The notes under the pieces: model-generated
Seen by the model: only the letters and a program-made list of their open reading frames with translations
Told to the model about the DNA's origin: nothing
The model's database searches: none
Assembly: GCA_017541665.1 (NCBI GenBank)
Contig: JAFXYP010000071.1
Coordinates: forward strand, 1-59,676
Direction of reading: 5' to 3'
DNA from: Lentisphaeria bacterium
GTDB taxonomy: Bacteria > Verrucomicrobiota > Lentisphaeria > Victivallales > UBA1829
Length of the DNA stretch: 59,676 bases
Made by a program: the position numbers and the translations under genes
Shown: piece by piece, positions 41,938 to 51,105 of the stretch
Layout of the letters: every line of letters begins with the position of its first letter
How positions within the stretch are numbered: position 1 is the first letter of the stretch

Positions 41938-43314
41938 TCAGTCGTTGACCTTGTCGATCTTTTTGACGGAGAAGAGCAGGATCAGCAGGACCGCGAAGGC
42001 GGCTGCGCCCATCATGATCTTGTAGACCATACCCCAGTTCCGGACGACCGGTCCGCTTGCATCGAAGACCGGATTCTCCTGCTGCGCGGAAACCGCGGCG
42101 CCGGACAGGACGGGCTCCTCCCTGCTCCGCAGGACATCCGTGAAGTCCGACGGCGGCATGGCCTGGCCGACAGCGCCGTAGTAAACCCTGTAGCCGGACG
42201 GAGACGTTTCCCCTGTGGCGGACGCGGCAGGATTCATGGAGAGGAACCGGACCTGATGGACCGGGCCGCTCGCCTGAAGCGAAATGTCCTTCAGCTCGTC
42301 GTTCTCGCCGTTGTCCAGCTCGAGCTTCCAGGTCCGGGAGCGCGTCTCGGAAATCGAAATGACGCGGGCGGATGCGGACGTGCTGAAAGACGCTGTTTCG
42401 AGTTTGCGGACCGTCCCGGACGCAACGAGCTTCCCTGTTTCGTTATAGAGGCGGTATGGCCGGGAGAAAAAGGCGTCGGAACAATCAACGGTGATGCTGT
42501 CGAGCGGCGCGAAGCCATTGGAAAAACTCACGACCGTGGTTTTGCCTTTCTCCTCGCGGGAGAGGATTTCGACGGGCGTGGGGGCGGAAACGGGGTACAG
42601 GCTTCTCCGTTTCTGCACGATTTGCAGGGAGATGCCGCTGATCTTCGGCGACTCGCGGAATTTTTCCTGCTCCACGATGTTCGTGTCGCCCTCCGTGACG
42701 CGGAAGAGCGGCGAATCCTTGATCTCCGTGTAGTTGTCCATGACGATCACGAAGCTGAATTCCTTCACCGGGGCGGGGAACCGCACGGAGTCGTTTCTGA
42801 GGTTGACCCGACTGGAATAGTCCAGGAACGCGCCCTCGGCGATCAGGTTCCTGCCGCTCGCGTCATAGACTTTCACCTTCTTGTCGAAATCCTTCGCGGC
42901 GGTCTGGATCCGCAGGCCGACGACCTGCGGTTCGGCGGAATCCGGGATGCCGGCCGGGTTCATGCTTGCCGAGATGCGCACGGAGCCGTCCGGGAGGGTC
43001 TCGAACCCGGTGACGGTCGCGGAATAATTCGATTCTACGGGCCAGGCACGGTCAAGCTGCTTCTCCTCGCTGACGATGAACGGACGGAATTCCCCGTCCG
43101 GACCGACGATGCGGATGCCGTTCGGGATCACTCCGGTCTCGCGGTAGATGTCGGCGTCGATCGTGAACGCAGAAATGTCACTTGCGTGTTCCGGGATGAC
43201 GATATCCTTGAAAAATGGGAACGGGGCGGTCTTCTCCGCGGAAAGCCCGGTCGCGGCAGCCAGCAGGAAGTATGCCGCGGCGCTCAGGAATTTGATGTTA
43301 TGGACGGGTTTCAT
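41938..43314 (-). CDS. DUF3999-like membrane-anchored protein
   Basis: 458 residues from the ATG at 43314, which begins a signal peptide (IKFLSAAAYFLLAAATGLSA). The long periplasmic part is beta-rich (FFKDIVIP, VIPNGIRIVGPDGEFRPF, RISASMNPAG, VIVMDNYTEIKDSPLF) and a single C-terminal helix at about 430-450 (MMGAAAFAVLLILLFSV) anchors it. The architecture and position match DUF3999 proteins, which in other bacteria sit beside DUF2339 proteins, as here (17-base overlap with the upstream DUF2339 gene). The pair probably forms one envelope complex of unknown function. Confidence 0.75.
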   Translation of the reverse strand: MKPVHNIKFLSAAAYFLLAAATGLSAEKTAPFPFFKDIVIPEHASDISAFTIDADIYRETGVIPNGIRIVGPDGEFRPFIVSEEKQLDRAWPVESNYSATVTGFETLPDGSVRISASMNPAGIPDSAEPQVVGLRIQTAAKDFDKKVKVYDASGRNLIAEGAFLDYSSRVNLRNDSVRFPAPVKEFSFVIVMDNYTEIKDSPLFRVTEGDTNIVEQEKFRESPKISGISLQIVQKRRSLYPVSAPTPVEILSREEKGKTTVVSFSNGFAPLDSITVDCSDAFFSRPYRLYNETGKLVASGTVRKLETASFSTSASARVISISETRSRTWKLELDNGENDELKDISLQASGPVHQVRFLSMNPAASATGETSPSGYRVYYGAVGQAMPPSDFTDVLRSREEPVLSGAAVSAQQENPVFDASGPVVRNWGMVYKIMMGAAAFAVLLILLFSVKKIDKVND

Positions 43315-46138
43315 CGGATGCGTCTCCTTTCTGTGCAAACCGCGCATACAGCCAGGCCCCGGCGACAAGCACGGCGCCGGTGACCATGCAGCCCGCGATC
43401 CGGTACAGCGCGGGCGTCCCGGCCAGATCGTGGAAGAATATTTTCAGGACGGTCACGGCGAAGAGCCCCAGCGCGAGGATGCGCACGGACTTCTTTTTGC
43501 GCAGGATGCCGAACGCGAGGAGCGCCAGCGCATAGACGCCCCAGAGCAGCGAGACAGCGATCCGCGCGCCGCCCTGCGATCCGTACAGCCCGACCAGGAA
43601 GGACGTTTCCTTCGTGCTGTAAATGAACCACAAAATGAACGCGTTCATGATGAAGCCATTGGCTGCCCAGACACCCGGGGCTTTTTCGCCCGGTTTCTCG
43701 TCCTTTCCGTCGCCGAGGCGCCCGAAGACCATCCCCGCGAAAACCAGCGCCGCCACGGCCAGGAGGTTCGGGAAGAACCGCCAGAGCGAATCATGCACGG
43801 AATGGCCGCCGGGGCACGCGAGAAAGTAGGGAATGACAATGATCAGGAACACCATGAGCAGGACGATGCCCGCCGTTATGATAGCGTTGGTGTTCTCCCG
43901 GAAGAGCCTCGGGATCAGCGACAGGAGCAGCAGATACACGGCGGCGGTCGCTATGCCGCCGCTGATCCTCAGGTGCGGCAGATATGTGAACTCGCCCGCG
44001 ATCAGGATGAAGCTCACGGCAAACGCGCTCCAGAACATGGTCTTCGCCGAACGGGAATACACGGGCCGGGTTTCGCCGTCCGCGGGAACGTTTCCGCCCG
44101 AAGCGGACACGAAATCCGTGCCGTAGCGTTTCAGCAGGAAGAACCCGCCGGCGAGCGCAGCCGTGTAGGAGCCGAAGTTCAGCAGGCGCGTCCAGAACGT
44201 GACGCTGTGGCGCCAGTACCCGCGCGACAGGTCGAAACCGAGCAGGCGCACCGCGGCGATTAGGTAGACGATGTAGCTCAGGCGCAGGAGGATGCCGGAA
44301 CGCGTCCGGCAGGCGATGTACAGCATCGCCGCCGCCTGCGCCGCCCACGCCACCGCCAGGTGGTCCTGTTTCAGCAACAGCGGGAACGTCAGGGAGATCA
44401 GGCCGCAGGCGAACACGAGCAGGGTCAGCAGCAGGTTGCGGTCCTCCAGTTTCGCACGGATCAGCAGCGCGATCTGGAGCAGATAGACAAGCGCACCGCC
44501 GAACGTGACCGCGGCGGCGTATTCGCGTCCGTAGATGCCGATCGTCGGCGGGATCGCCAAAGCCATGAACACGATGCCGTTCAGCGCGGCGAACCCAAGT
44601 TCCAGCAGGGACACTTTCCGCTTCGTAAACAGGTTGAACGCAACAGTCTGCACGCAGAACGCCAGGAAGAACAGCACCCCGGCGCCCAGTGCGATCGCAT
44701 AGCCCCGGTTCACGTCGTCCGCGATCTGAAGCCAGTCCGCGGATTTGACCAGGGGCGTTTCAATGCCGACGTATTTCGGGAACGGTTTCGAGGCGGCATA
44801 GATGCCCCAGGTGAAGAGGAACGACAGGATGTTGACCGGCTGCCAGGAACGCTGACGCGCGACGACGAGCGAGCCGGCGACCAGGATCAGCATGTAGGCG
44901 AACAGCCCGGCGAGGTTCCGCGAACCGGTGTCCATCAGGACCGGCGCCAGGTAGCCGCCGCAGACAGCCAGCACGGCAAGCAGGATGGAGTCGAACCGCA
45001 GCGCCAGAGCGACGCCCGCGGCCGTCACCACGACCAGCCCGGCAAGCCCGATCCATGCGTCCAGAAGATGATAGACCGACACGCTCGCGAACACGCACAG
45101 GTACAGCCCCGTGAACCCGGCCCCGGCAAGCGCCGTTCCGAAAACCCGGTATTTCTCGCCCTTCAGCAGACGGCATCCGATGCCGAGCAGCACAAGAGTG
45201 AACAGGCAGGCGGCGGACAGGCGGAGTTCCGGCGGGAGCAGATTGCGGTCATGCGTGTACTTGATGAAATATGCCAGGCCCAGCACCAGAAGCAGCATCG
45301 CCGCACGGAGCATCCAGGTCGTCGCCACCGCGTATTCCTTCGACATGCCGCCCTTGCGGTATTCCTCTCCGACGACCAGCCATTGCCATATCTTCGACAG
45401 CGTTTCGGCCGTGCGTTCCTCGATGGCGGCACGTTTCGGCGCAGGGGGCGGCGGAACAGGCGAAACGGGCAATTTCTCTTTTGCCTCGTTCCGCATGGCT
45501 GTGCCGCCGAACGCCTCCTTTTCGGAAACAGACGCGGACGCAGCGGGCGGCGCCTTGACTTGAGGTTGTTCGGGCGGCGCTTTCGGAATTGGAGGTTGTT
45601 TCGGTTCGGCAGCCGACGCCGCCTGCGCCGGAGGCTCCGCATGAACAGGCATGGGCTTGACCTCGGGCTTGACCGAAGAAGGAGCCTCTGACTTGATTTC
45701 AGGCTTGATTTCAGGCGGCTGAGGCGCCGGTTTGACTTCCGGGTTGAGGGCGGCGGATGGAGCCTCGGATTTGACTTCAGGTTTGATTTCAGGCGGCTTT
45801 TGAGGCGCATTCGCGGCGGTCTGATTTGACAACAGGAATCCGGGCACCGTTTTGGAGCCTTTTCCATCGGCGGTCGGAATCCTGACTTCCGGCCGGTCGA
45901 CCGGTGCGGCAGGCTGCTGCGCGCGGGAATCGGATCTCTGGCTGCCGGGTTCGTGGGTACGGAATCCGGATGCCGCCTCGTTCAACCGGTCTTCCATCCT
46001 TTTGAGCCGGGACAGGACATCCTTGAGTTTCGAATTGCACTTGACCAGAAGGATCAGGCAGATGACAGGCGCGATCCCGGCGAAAAGGATCAGGGGAATC
46101 ACCAAAAATATGAAAAAAGCAACGATTTCAGGCGGCAT
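43298..46138 (-). CDS. DUF2339 polytopic membrane protein
   Basis: 946 residues from the ATG at 46138. A first helix (about 5-30) and a short coiled coil (LKDVLSRLKRMEDRLNEA) precede a Pro/Lys/Glu-rich linker (about 60-235) built from imperfect repeats of PEIKPEVKSEAPS. After a WQWLVVGEEYRKGGMSKEYAVATTW stretch come about 20-25 tightly packed membrane helices, the hallmark of DUF2339 (for example LYFIKYTHDRNLLPPELRLS between helices). The biochemical role is unknown; the family is often beside DUF3999, as in this window. A longer frame to 46183 crosses no signal and is rejected. The promoter is at 46207-46234. Confidence 0.88.
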   Translation of the reverse strand: MPPEIVAFFIFLVIPLILFAGIAPVICLILLVKCNSKLKDVLSRLKRMEDRLNEAASGFRTHEPGSQRSDSRAQQPAAPVDRPEVRIPTADGKGSKTVPGFLLSNQTAANAPQKPPEIKPEVKSEAPSAALNPEVKPAPQPPEIKPEIKSEAPSSVKPEVKPMPVHAEPPAQAASAAEPKQPPIPKAPPEQPQVKAPPAASASVSEKEAFGGTAMRNEAKEKLPVSPVPPPPAPKRAAIEERTAETLSKIWQWLVVGEEYRKGGMSKEYAVATTWMLRAAMLLLVLGLAYFIKYTHDRNLLPPELRLSAACLFTLVLLGIGCRLLKGEKYRVFGTALAGAGFTGLYLCVFASVSVYHLLDAWIGLAGLVVVTAAGVALALRFDSILLAVLAVCGGYLAPVLMDTGSRNLAGLFAYMLILVAGSLVVARQRSWQPVNILSFLFTWGIYAASKPFPKYVGIETPLVKSADWLQIADDVNRGYAIALGAGVLFFLAFCVQTVAFNLFTKRKVSLLELGFAALNGIVFMALAIPPTIGIYGREYAAAVTFGGALVYLLQIALLIRAKLEDRNLLLTLLVFACGLISLTFPLLLKQDHLAVAWAAQAAAMLYIACRTRSGILLRLSYIVYLIAAVRLLGFDLSRGYWRHSVTFWTRLLNFGSYTAALAGGFFLLKRYGTDFVSASGGNVPADGETRPVYSRSAKTMFWSAFAVSFILIAGEFTYLPHLRISGGIATAAVYLLLLSLIPRLFRENTNAIITAGIVLLMVFLIIVIPYFLACPGGHSVHDSLWRFFPNLLAVAALVFAGMVFGRLGDGKDEKPGEKAPGVWAANGFIMNAFILWFIYSTKETSFLVGLYGSQGGARIAVSLLWGVYALALLAFGILRKKKSVRILALGLFAVTVLKIFFHDLAGTPALYRIAGCMVTGAVLVAGAWLYARFAQKGDASDETRP
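45681..45807 (-). repeat. imperfect direct repeat encoding the Pro/Lys/Glu linker of the DUF2339 protein
   Basis: Two copies of about 46-49 bases (45681-45726 and 45759-45807) that share GGAGCCTC, TTTGATTTCAGGCGGC and GAGGCG. They encode the repeated linker unit PEIKPE[VI]KSEAPS. Likely a slippage-generated, length-variable spacer. Confidence 0.75.
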
Positions 46139-46206
46139 GTTCTGTTCTCCTTCGCCATAGCGGAATCCGGGGCCGGGTTTCAACCCGGGTCTTACGTAAT
46201 TATTCT

Positions 46207-46234
46207 ACTATAGCACGAGAACATGAAAAAGCAA
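46207..46234 (-). promoter_or_regulatory. promoter of the DUF2339-DUF3999 operon
   Basis: Minus-strand TTGCTT (46229-46234), 16-base spacer, TATAGT (46207-46212) preceded by TGC (extended -10). Leader about 65 bases. Confidence 0.7.
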
Positions 46235-46416
46235 ATCTTTTAGAGAAATATCCATCTGCATTGCGTTTTTTTTTCGAGGCGGTTTCCCCTCGGATAAAAC
46301 AGGCGTTCCGCCTGGCGCATTCCGGAACATGGCGGCAACTGCTTTCTTATGCCGGGAAGCAGCTTCTGCCGGAAAAGGCCATGCAGCCTTCGAGGTGGCG
46401 CGACATCGGGCGGAGT

Positions 46417-46881
46417 TCAGATCAACTGCATCTTCACCGTCAGCAGGATGCGTTCCGGGTCCGTACGGTACAGGCAGCCGTTGCAGTCCTCCTCCGCATC
46501 CGGCATGCAGCCGTGCCGCAGCCATTGGCGGAACTCCGTATCGGCGGCGGACTCATGCTGCCGCAGCCAGTCGGAGCAGAACAACAGTTCCTCGCGGGAG
46601 TCCGCCGCGCGGAAGAATCCCCAGAATTTCCGGTGTGCCCGCCAGTGTGGCTCGAAGTCGACATAGCGCGTCCGGATCATCATCAGTTCCTCCTGTTCGG
46701 TCAGGTCGTGCAGGCGGTCCCTGTGGCGGGCGAGCTCCGTTCCGAAACCGGGCCGGAGCGCATTGTGACTCTCGGCAAAAGCCGCCAGTTCGCGGCGTTC
46801 CTCGTCGATCTCGCGGATGACGCGGGCGTAGGTGCGGACGTCCTGCGGTTCGATGCCGCGTCCGGTGTGCGTGTAATACAT
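46417..46881 (-). CDS. small cytoplasmic protein of unknown function
   Basis: 154 residues from the ATG at 46881 (AAGGAGGG ribosome site). No signal peptide or membrane helix. It is mainly helical and charged (ARVIREIDEERRELAAFAES, HRDRLHDLTEQEELMMIRT), with a Trp/Phe-rich middle (FEPHWRAHRKFWGFF) and a Cys-bearing C-terminus (CMPDAEEDCNGCLY). No family recognised. It stands alone between the DUF2339 operon and prfA on the minus strand; the 280 bases after its stop hold only the DUF2339 promoter. Confidence 0.65.
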   Translation of the reverse strand: MYYTHTGRGIEPQDVRTYARVIREIDEERRELAAFAESHNALRPGFGTELARHRDRLHDLTEQEELMMIRTRYVDFEPHWRAHRKFWGFFRAADSREELLFCSDWLRQHESAADTEFRQWLRHGCMPDAEEDCNGCLYRTDPERILLTVKMQLI

Positions 46882-46971
46882 GGTTCCCTCCTTGTTTTCG
46901 AACCGGCTTCCCCGCCGGTTTCCCCCTTTGCTATAAATATGCCACAACCGTGCCGAAAAATCAAGCGGCGG

Positions 46972-48081
46972 TCAGGACTCTTCCCCGGGATTTTTCAGGA
47001 AATCCTCCACCACGAGCCTGCCGTGCGCCAGGAAAAGCGGGTCGAGCAGCAGGTCCAGGTCGCCCTCCATGAGCGCGGGGAGGTTGAAGACGGACACCAC
47101 GCCGAACCGGTGGTCCGTGACGCGGTTCTGCGGGAAATTGTAGGTGCGGATGCGTTCGCTGCGGTCGCCGGTCCCGACCTGGAGGCGTTTGCTGGCGGCC
47201 TGTTTCGCGACTTCTTCGCTGCGCTGGATTTCCAGCAGGCGGCTCTTCAGGATGCGCAGGGCGATCTCGCGGTTGCGGATTTGGGAGCGTTCCTGCTGGC
47301 TCGCCACGACCAGCCCGCTCGGGATGTGCCGGATGCGGACGGCGGAATCGGTCCGGTTTACGTTCTGCCCGCCGGGGCCGGAGGAACGGAACGTGGAGAT
47401 TTCGAGGTCCTCCGGCCGGATTGCGATGTCGTCGGTTTCGCTTGCTTCCGGCAGCACGGAGACGGTCACGGTCGAGGTATGGATACGGCCACCGGACTCC
47501 GTAACGGGGATGCGCTGGACGCGGTGGACGCCGCTTTCGTATTTCATGCGGGAGAAGATGTCCTCGCCGGAGAGGGAGAACATCACGCCCTTCAGGCCGC
47601 CGAGCTCGGAATCCGACTGCTCCATCACTTCGCATTTCCAGCCGCGTTTCTCCGCGTAGTGCAGGTACATGCGGAAGAGGTCACCCGCGAAGAGCGCCGC
47701 CTCCTCACCGCCCGCGGCGGGCTTGATTTCCACGATGGCGTCGCGGGAGTCCGCTTTGTCCGGCGGGACCAGCCGCACCATCAGTTCCTGTTCCGCCTCG
47801 TCCGCGGTCCGTTCCTGTTCAGCCAGGTCGCTTTCGATCAGCGTGCGGAATTCAGGATCGCGTTCGGTTTCCAGCAGGCCGCGGTTTTCCCGTGCGGCGT
47901 CCAGCGCCCCGGTCCATTTGCCGTACGCGGCGACGATGCCATCCAGGCGCTGCCGTTCGCGTGCGAGCGCGGAGGCGCGTGCCGGGACGGCGTAGACGCC
48001 GGGGTCGGACAGCTCCGTTTCGAGCTTGTCGCGCCGGGCCTTGAATCGTTCGATCTGCCGTGTGAAGTCTTCCGGGCGCAT
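46972..48081 (-). CDS. prfA: peptide chain release factor 1
   Basis: 369 residues. Ends translation at UAA and UAG. The release factor core is complete: KPAAGGEEAALFAGDLFRMY, the stop-codon reading motif Pro-Val-Thr (192-194, in VQRIPVTESGGRIHTS; usually Pro-Ala-Thr or Pro-Val-Thr in RF1, and Ser-Pro-Phe in RF2), and the catalytic GGQ (237-239, in RSSGPGGQNVNRTDSAVRI) that enters the peptidyl-transferase centre. No prmC methylase gene follows directly. An intrinsic terminator (48112-48153) separates it from rpmE upstream, so it needs its own promoter or read-through. Confidence 0.95.
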   Translation of the reverse strand: MRPEDFTRQIERFKARRDKLETELSDPGVYAVPARASALARERQRLDGIVAAYGKWTGALDAARENRGLLETERDPEFRTLIESDLAEQERTADEAEQELMVRLVPPDKADSRDAIVEIKPAAGGEEAALFAGDLFRMYLHYAEKRGWKCEVMEQSDSELGGLKGVMFSLSGEDIFSRMKYESGVHRVQRIPVTESGGRIHTSTVTVSVLPEASETDDIAIRPEDLEISTFRSSGPGGQNVNRTDSAVRIRHIPSGLVVASQQERSQIRNREIALRILKSRLLEIQRSEEVAKQAASKRLQVGTGDRSERIRTYNFPQNRVTDHRFGVVSVFNLPALMEGDLDLLLDPLFLAHGRLVVEDFLKNPGEES

Positions 48082-48111
48082 GGGGGCGTTTCGGGTTCAA
48101 TTCAGTTCAAA

Positions 48112-48153
48112 AAAACAAGCCCGGCCTCCGTTCGAAAATGCGGGGTCCGGGCT
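48112..48153 (-). terminator. intrinsic terminator of rpmE
   Basis: Stem AGCCCGG (48118-48124) / CCGGGCT (48147-48153), followed on the minus strand by TGTTTTTTTG. Confidence 0.8.
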
Positions 48154-48213
48154 GGCTGATCCGGCGGTCTCCTGTGCGGGAAACCGCCGTTCCGTCCAAT
48201 CGGGAAAACCGAA

Positions 48214-48420
48214 TTATTTGGCGGGTTTCTGGTAGCGGCGGCGGAATTTCTCAACGCGGCCGGCGACGTCGACCAGTTTCTGTTTGCCGGTGATGAACGG
48301 GTGGCATTCGGCGCAGATACCGACTTTCTGCTCTTTGCGGGTGGAGTAGATGTCCCAGACTTTGCCGCAGGCGCAGATGACCTTCGCCGGACCATACGCG
48401 GGATGGATGGAATCTTTCAT
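48214..48420 (-). CDS. rpmE: 50S ribosomal protein L31
   Basis: 68 residues. The translation MKDSIHPAYGPAKVICACGK, VWDIYSTR, GICAECHPFITGKQKLVD, AGRVEKFRRRY is L31 throughout. The Cys pairs (Cys16/Cys18 and the CAEC pair) mark it as the zinc-binding (C+) type, so it is the zinc-replete form that acts as a zinc store in other bacteria. It is transcribed from the promoter at 48498-48525 and ends at its own terminator. Confidence 0.95.
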   Translation of the reverse strand: MKDSIHPAYGPAKVICACGKVWDIYSTRKEQKVGICAECHPFITGKQKLVDVAGRVEKFRRRYQKPAK

Positions 48421-48497
48421 TTTTAACCTCATATATGTTGGAATTGTATTTGATTTCTGAGAAAACCGCGCTACTTTAAAGCAACACGGCAATTTAT

Positions 48498-48525
48498 AAT
48501 ATACACCAACATGCGGAAAATGCAA
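48498..48525 (-). promoter_or_regulatory. promoter of rpmE
   Basis: Minus-strand TTGCAT (48520-48525), 16-base spacer, TATATT (48498-48503). Leader about 70 bases; no zinc-uptake-regulator box is obvious. Confidence 0.6.
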
Positions 48526-48596
48526 CTTCTTTTCGGAGAATCCCGACCATTTTTCTTTTATAAAAAGCCTTCCCGCCTCAATAGGAACCTTTTTCC

Positions 48597-50027
48597 ATGT
48601 TTTCCAATCTTTCCGCCAAACACCGTTTCCTGCTGCGCCTGATGCCGGTCTTCGTACTGGCGCTGGCCGTCCGCGTGCTGTGCGCGGTCCCGGCGCTGAG
48701 GGATCCGGACCGCCTGCAGAGGCCGGACAGCGAATCGTATCTGCTCCCGGCATACGCTTTGGCCGAAGACGGCGCGATCAACACGAAGCCGCAGCATAAT
48801 CCCGCGCGGTTCCATCATGGTCCGGGCGTCAAAGACTGTGTTGTCGTCCAGCGCCCGGCGGTGCAGCGTCCGCCGGGCTACATCGTCTTTCTCGCGGGAC
48901 TGAGGCTGATCTTCGGGCGGTCTCCCGTGGCGTTCGCCCTGGCGGGATGCCTGATCGGCGCGCTCGGGGTCTTCCCGGTCGGCGTGACCGGGCGTTACCT
49001 CGCCGGTCGGCGCACGGGGTTCTGGGCGGCGGTCTTGTACGCACTGAACCTGACTTCGCTCGCGGCGGCTCCGCTGATCCTGTCGGACACCCTGCTCGGT
49101 TTTCTCGTGGCTTTCCAGGCGATGTATCTCGTCAAGTCCATGCGGACCGGGCGACTGCACGATTTCGTTTTCGGAACAGTCTTCGCGGCGGCGGCCGTGC
49201 TGGTGAAGCCGGTCAACATCCCGGTCCTGTTTTTGTTAATCGCCACGGCTCCGTTCCTGATGAAGACCCGGCGGAAAACCGTATGCGCCGTACTGCTCGT
49301 GCCGCTCATTTCCGCCGTCATTCTCGTGCCGTGGATGCTCCGCAACCGTGCCGTCGGGGCGGGCTTCGTCGTCGACCGCAATTCCGGCCTCACGGCTCTT
49401 CACAACACGGCGGCGATCCTGGCTCATGCGCATCACAGCGACGCCAACGAGGTACGCGTCTGGCTGGAATATCAGGCAGAGCATGAATTCATGACGACCA
49501 GTCAATGGCGGCAGGTCAGCCTTCAGGAACGCGAGGAATGGTATCTGAAACGCTACCGGGAGGCGATCCTGGCGCATCCCTGGTCGGCTGCTGCCACGCA
49601 TCTTTTCCAGGTGTGGATCCTGCTGCCCGACCTGCCGGATTTCCTGCAGAACCTCGGATTGCGGACGGGAGAACGCGGCACGCTGGCGGTCCTTCGGAAG
49701 GACGGCGTTCTGGCGGCGTTCCGGCACTACATGGACGGCAGTTATGCCGCGGCGTTCCTTGCGGTGCCGTTCGTGCTGATCCATGCGGCGCTGTGGGTTC
49801 TGACGGCCGCCGGAGCGTGGATCTGCGCGAGGAAAAAACGTTGGGCGGTTCTGGTCGTGTCCGTCCTTCCCGCGCTGTACTATCTGGCGGCGGCGGGTCC
49901 GGTCGTGCTGCCCCGGTATCAGATCCCCGCCCTGCCGTATGCCTGCGCGCTGGCGGGGGCGGTCATTTCAGTCTGTGGTATTCGCAGATGGCGAAAACGT
50001 CGGTCATGCCGGCGATGTAATCCGTAA
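48597..50027 (+). CDS. GT39/ArnT-like membrane glycosyltransferase
   Basis: 476 residues with about ten helices. The first periplasmic loop begins right after TM1 with ALRDPDRLQRPDSESYLLPA, containing Asp residues in the place of the catalytic Asp of polyprenyl-phosphate-sugar transferases (PMT_2/ArnT family), then VQRPPGYIVFLAGL, typical of the family. Further helices include AGCLIGALGVFPVGV and VCAVLLVPLISAVILVPWMLRNR. The C-terminus is very basic (WRKRRSCRRC). It would move a sugar from a lipid carrier to a lipid or protein acceptor on the periplasmic side. Its last 65 bases overlap the end of the dgt gene on the opposite strand. Confidence 0.8.
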   Translation: MFSNLSAKHRFLLRLMPVFVLALAVRVLCAVPALRDPDRLQRPDSESYLLPAYALAEDGAINTKPQHNPARFHHGPGVKDCVVVQRPAVQRPPGYIVFLAGLRLIFGRSPVAFALAGCLIGALGVFPVGVTGRYLAGRRTGFWAAVLYALNLTSLAAAPLILSDTLLGFLVAFQAMYLVKSMRTGRLHDFVFGTVFAAAAVLVKPVNIPVLFLLIATAPFLMKTRRKTVCAVLLVPLISAVILVPWMLRNRAVGAGFVVDRNSGLTALHNTAAILAHAHHSDANEVRVWLEYQAEHEFMTTSQWRQVSLQEREEWYLKRYREAILAHPWSAAATHLFQVWILLPDLPDFLQNLGLRTGERGTLAVLRKDGVLAAFRHYMDGSYAAAFLAVPFVLIHAALWVLTAAGAWICARKKRWAVLVVSVLPALYYLAAAGPVVLPRYQIPALPYACALAGAVISVCGIRRWRKRRSCRRCNP

Positions 50028-51102
50028 CGGCCCTGTGGATGCCGTCGAACTCCAGTCTCCGGCGGAGCTGGCTGCCCGCGAATTCGGGGTGCTTCACGAA
50101 GGTCTCGAACAGGAACGACATGCGGTCCTTCGACAGCTGGTTAAGCTTCTTGAGTTCCTGCGAGAAATACAGGTTTTCGTACAGGAACGTCCTCAATTCG
50201 CTGGTCAGCACCTGGAATTTCTGGCTCCATGCGATCAGCGTCATGCCCTTTGCGGGCGCGTCGCCGGGCGCTTTCACGCCGGATGCCTCGATCAGCTTCG
50301 CGGAGGTCTCGATGGCGTCGCCGACCATGCGGTTGATGAGCGCGCGCACGGTGTAGGTCAGGAATTTGTCGTCGCCGCGCTTCAGCCCGAGCGACTTCGT
50401 TTCCTCGGCGGCCATGCGCCAGATCGCGATGTCGTCCAGCATGTCCTCCGTGATGATCCCGGCGTCCAGCCCGTCGTCGACATCGTGCCCGTAGTACGTG
50501 AGGTCGTCGGCGAGGTCGGCGGCCTGCGCCTCCAGACACGGGGCCGGGGCGAGCTCCCTGTCGTCGAGCAGGGTCGGATGCAGCGGCGAACGGTGCTTGA
50601 TGAGGCCCGCGCGGGTTTCCCATGTGAGGTTGATGCCGTCGTAGGCGGGGTATTTGGTCTCCAGCAGGTCCACCACGCGGATCGCCTGGAGGTTGTGGTC
50701 GAATCCGCCGTGCCCTTCCATCAGGCTGTGCAGGGTGCGTTCCCCGGCGTGCCCGAACGGCGTGTGCCCGAGGTCATGCGCGAGCGCGATGGCTTCCGTG
50801 AGGTCTTCGTTCAGCCCCAGGCTCCGTGCGATCGTCCGTGCGATGCCCGCCACCTCGATCGTGTGCGTGAGGCGGTTCCGCAGATGGTCGCCGGACGTGC
50901 TCAGGAAGACCTGGGTCTTGTACTCCAGCCGCCGGAACGCCTGACTGTGCAGGATGCGGTCGCGGTCGCGCTGGAATTCGGTCCGGTACGGGTGCGGCGT
51001 TTCGGGGTAGCGCCGCCCGTGGAGCGAGTCGGCATGGACGGCGTAGGGTGCGAGGGCCTTGTCCTCGAAACCGCAAAGGATCTGCTGGGTGCGCGCGGCC
51101 AT
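49963..51102 (-). CDS. dgt: dGTP triphosphohydrolase-like HD-domain protein
   Basis: 379 residues. Cleaves dNTPs to nucleoside and triphosphate, regulating the dNTP pool. Signature: RTEFQRDRDRILHSQAFRRL, TQVF, GDHLRNRLTHTIEVAGIART with His80, and AIALAHDLGHTPFGHAGE with the His109-Asp110 metal site; later ATYYGHDVDDGL-type and WETRAGLIKHR segments follow. The length is close to the short dGTPase-like type rather than the 505-residue E. coli enzyme. It starts three bases after dnaJ and is the last gene of the chaperone operon. Confidence 0.93.
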   Translation of the reverse strand: MAARTQQILCGFEDKALAPYAVHADSLHGRRYPETPHPYRTEFQRDRDRILHSQAFRRLEYKTQVFLSTSGDHLRNRLTHTIEVAGIARTIARSLGLNEDLTEAIALAHDLGHTPFGHAGERTLHSLMEGHGGFDHNLQAIRVVDLLETKYPAYDGINLTWETRAGLIKHRSPLHPTLLDDRELAPAPCLEAQAADLADDLTYYGHDVDDGLDAGIITEDMLDDIAIWRMAAEETKSLGLKRGDDKFLTYTVRALINRMVGDAIETSAKLIEASGVKAPGDAPAKGMTLIAWSQKFQVLTSELRTFLYENLYFSQELKKLNQLSKDRMSFLFETFVKHPEFAGSQLRRRLEFDGIHRAVTDYIAGMTDVFAICEYHRLK

Positions 51103-51105
51103 GGA

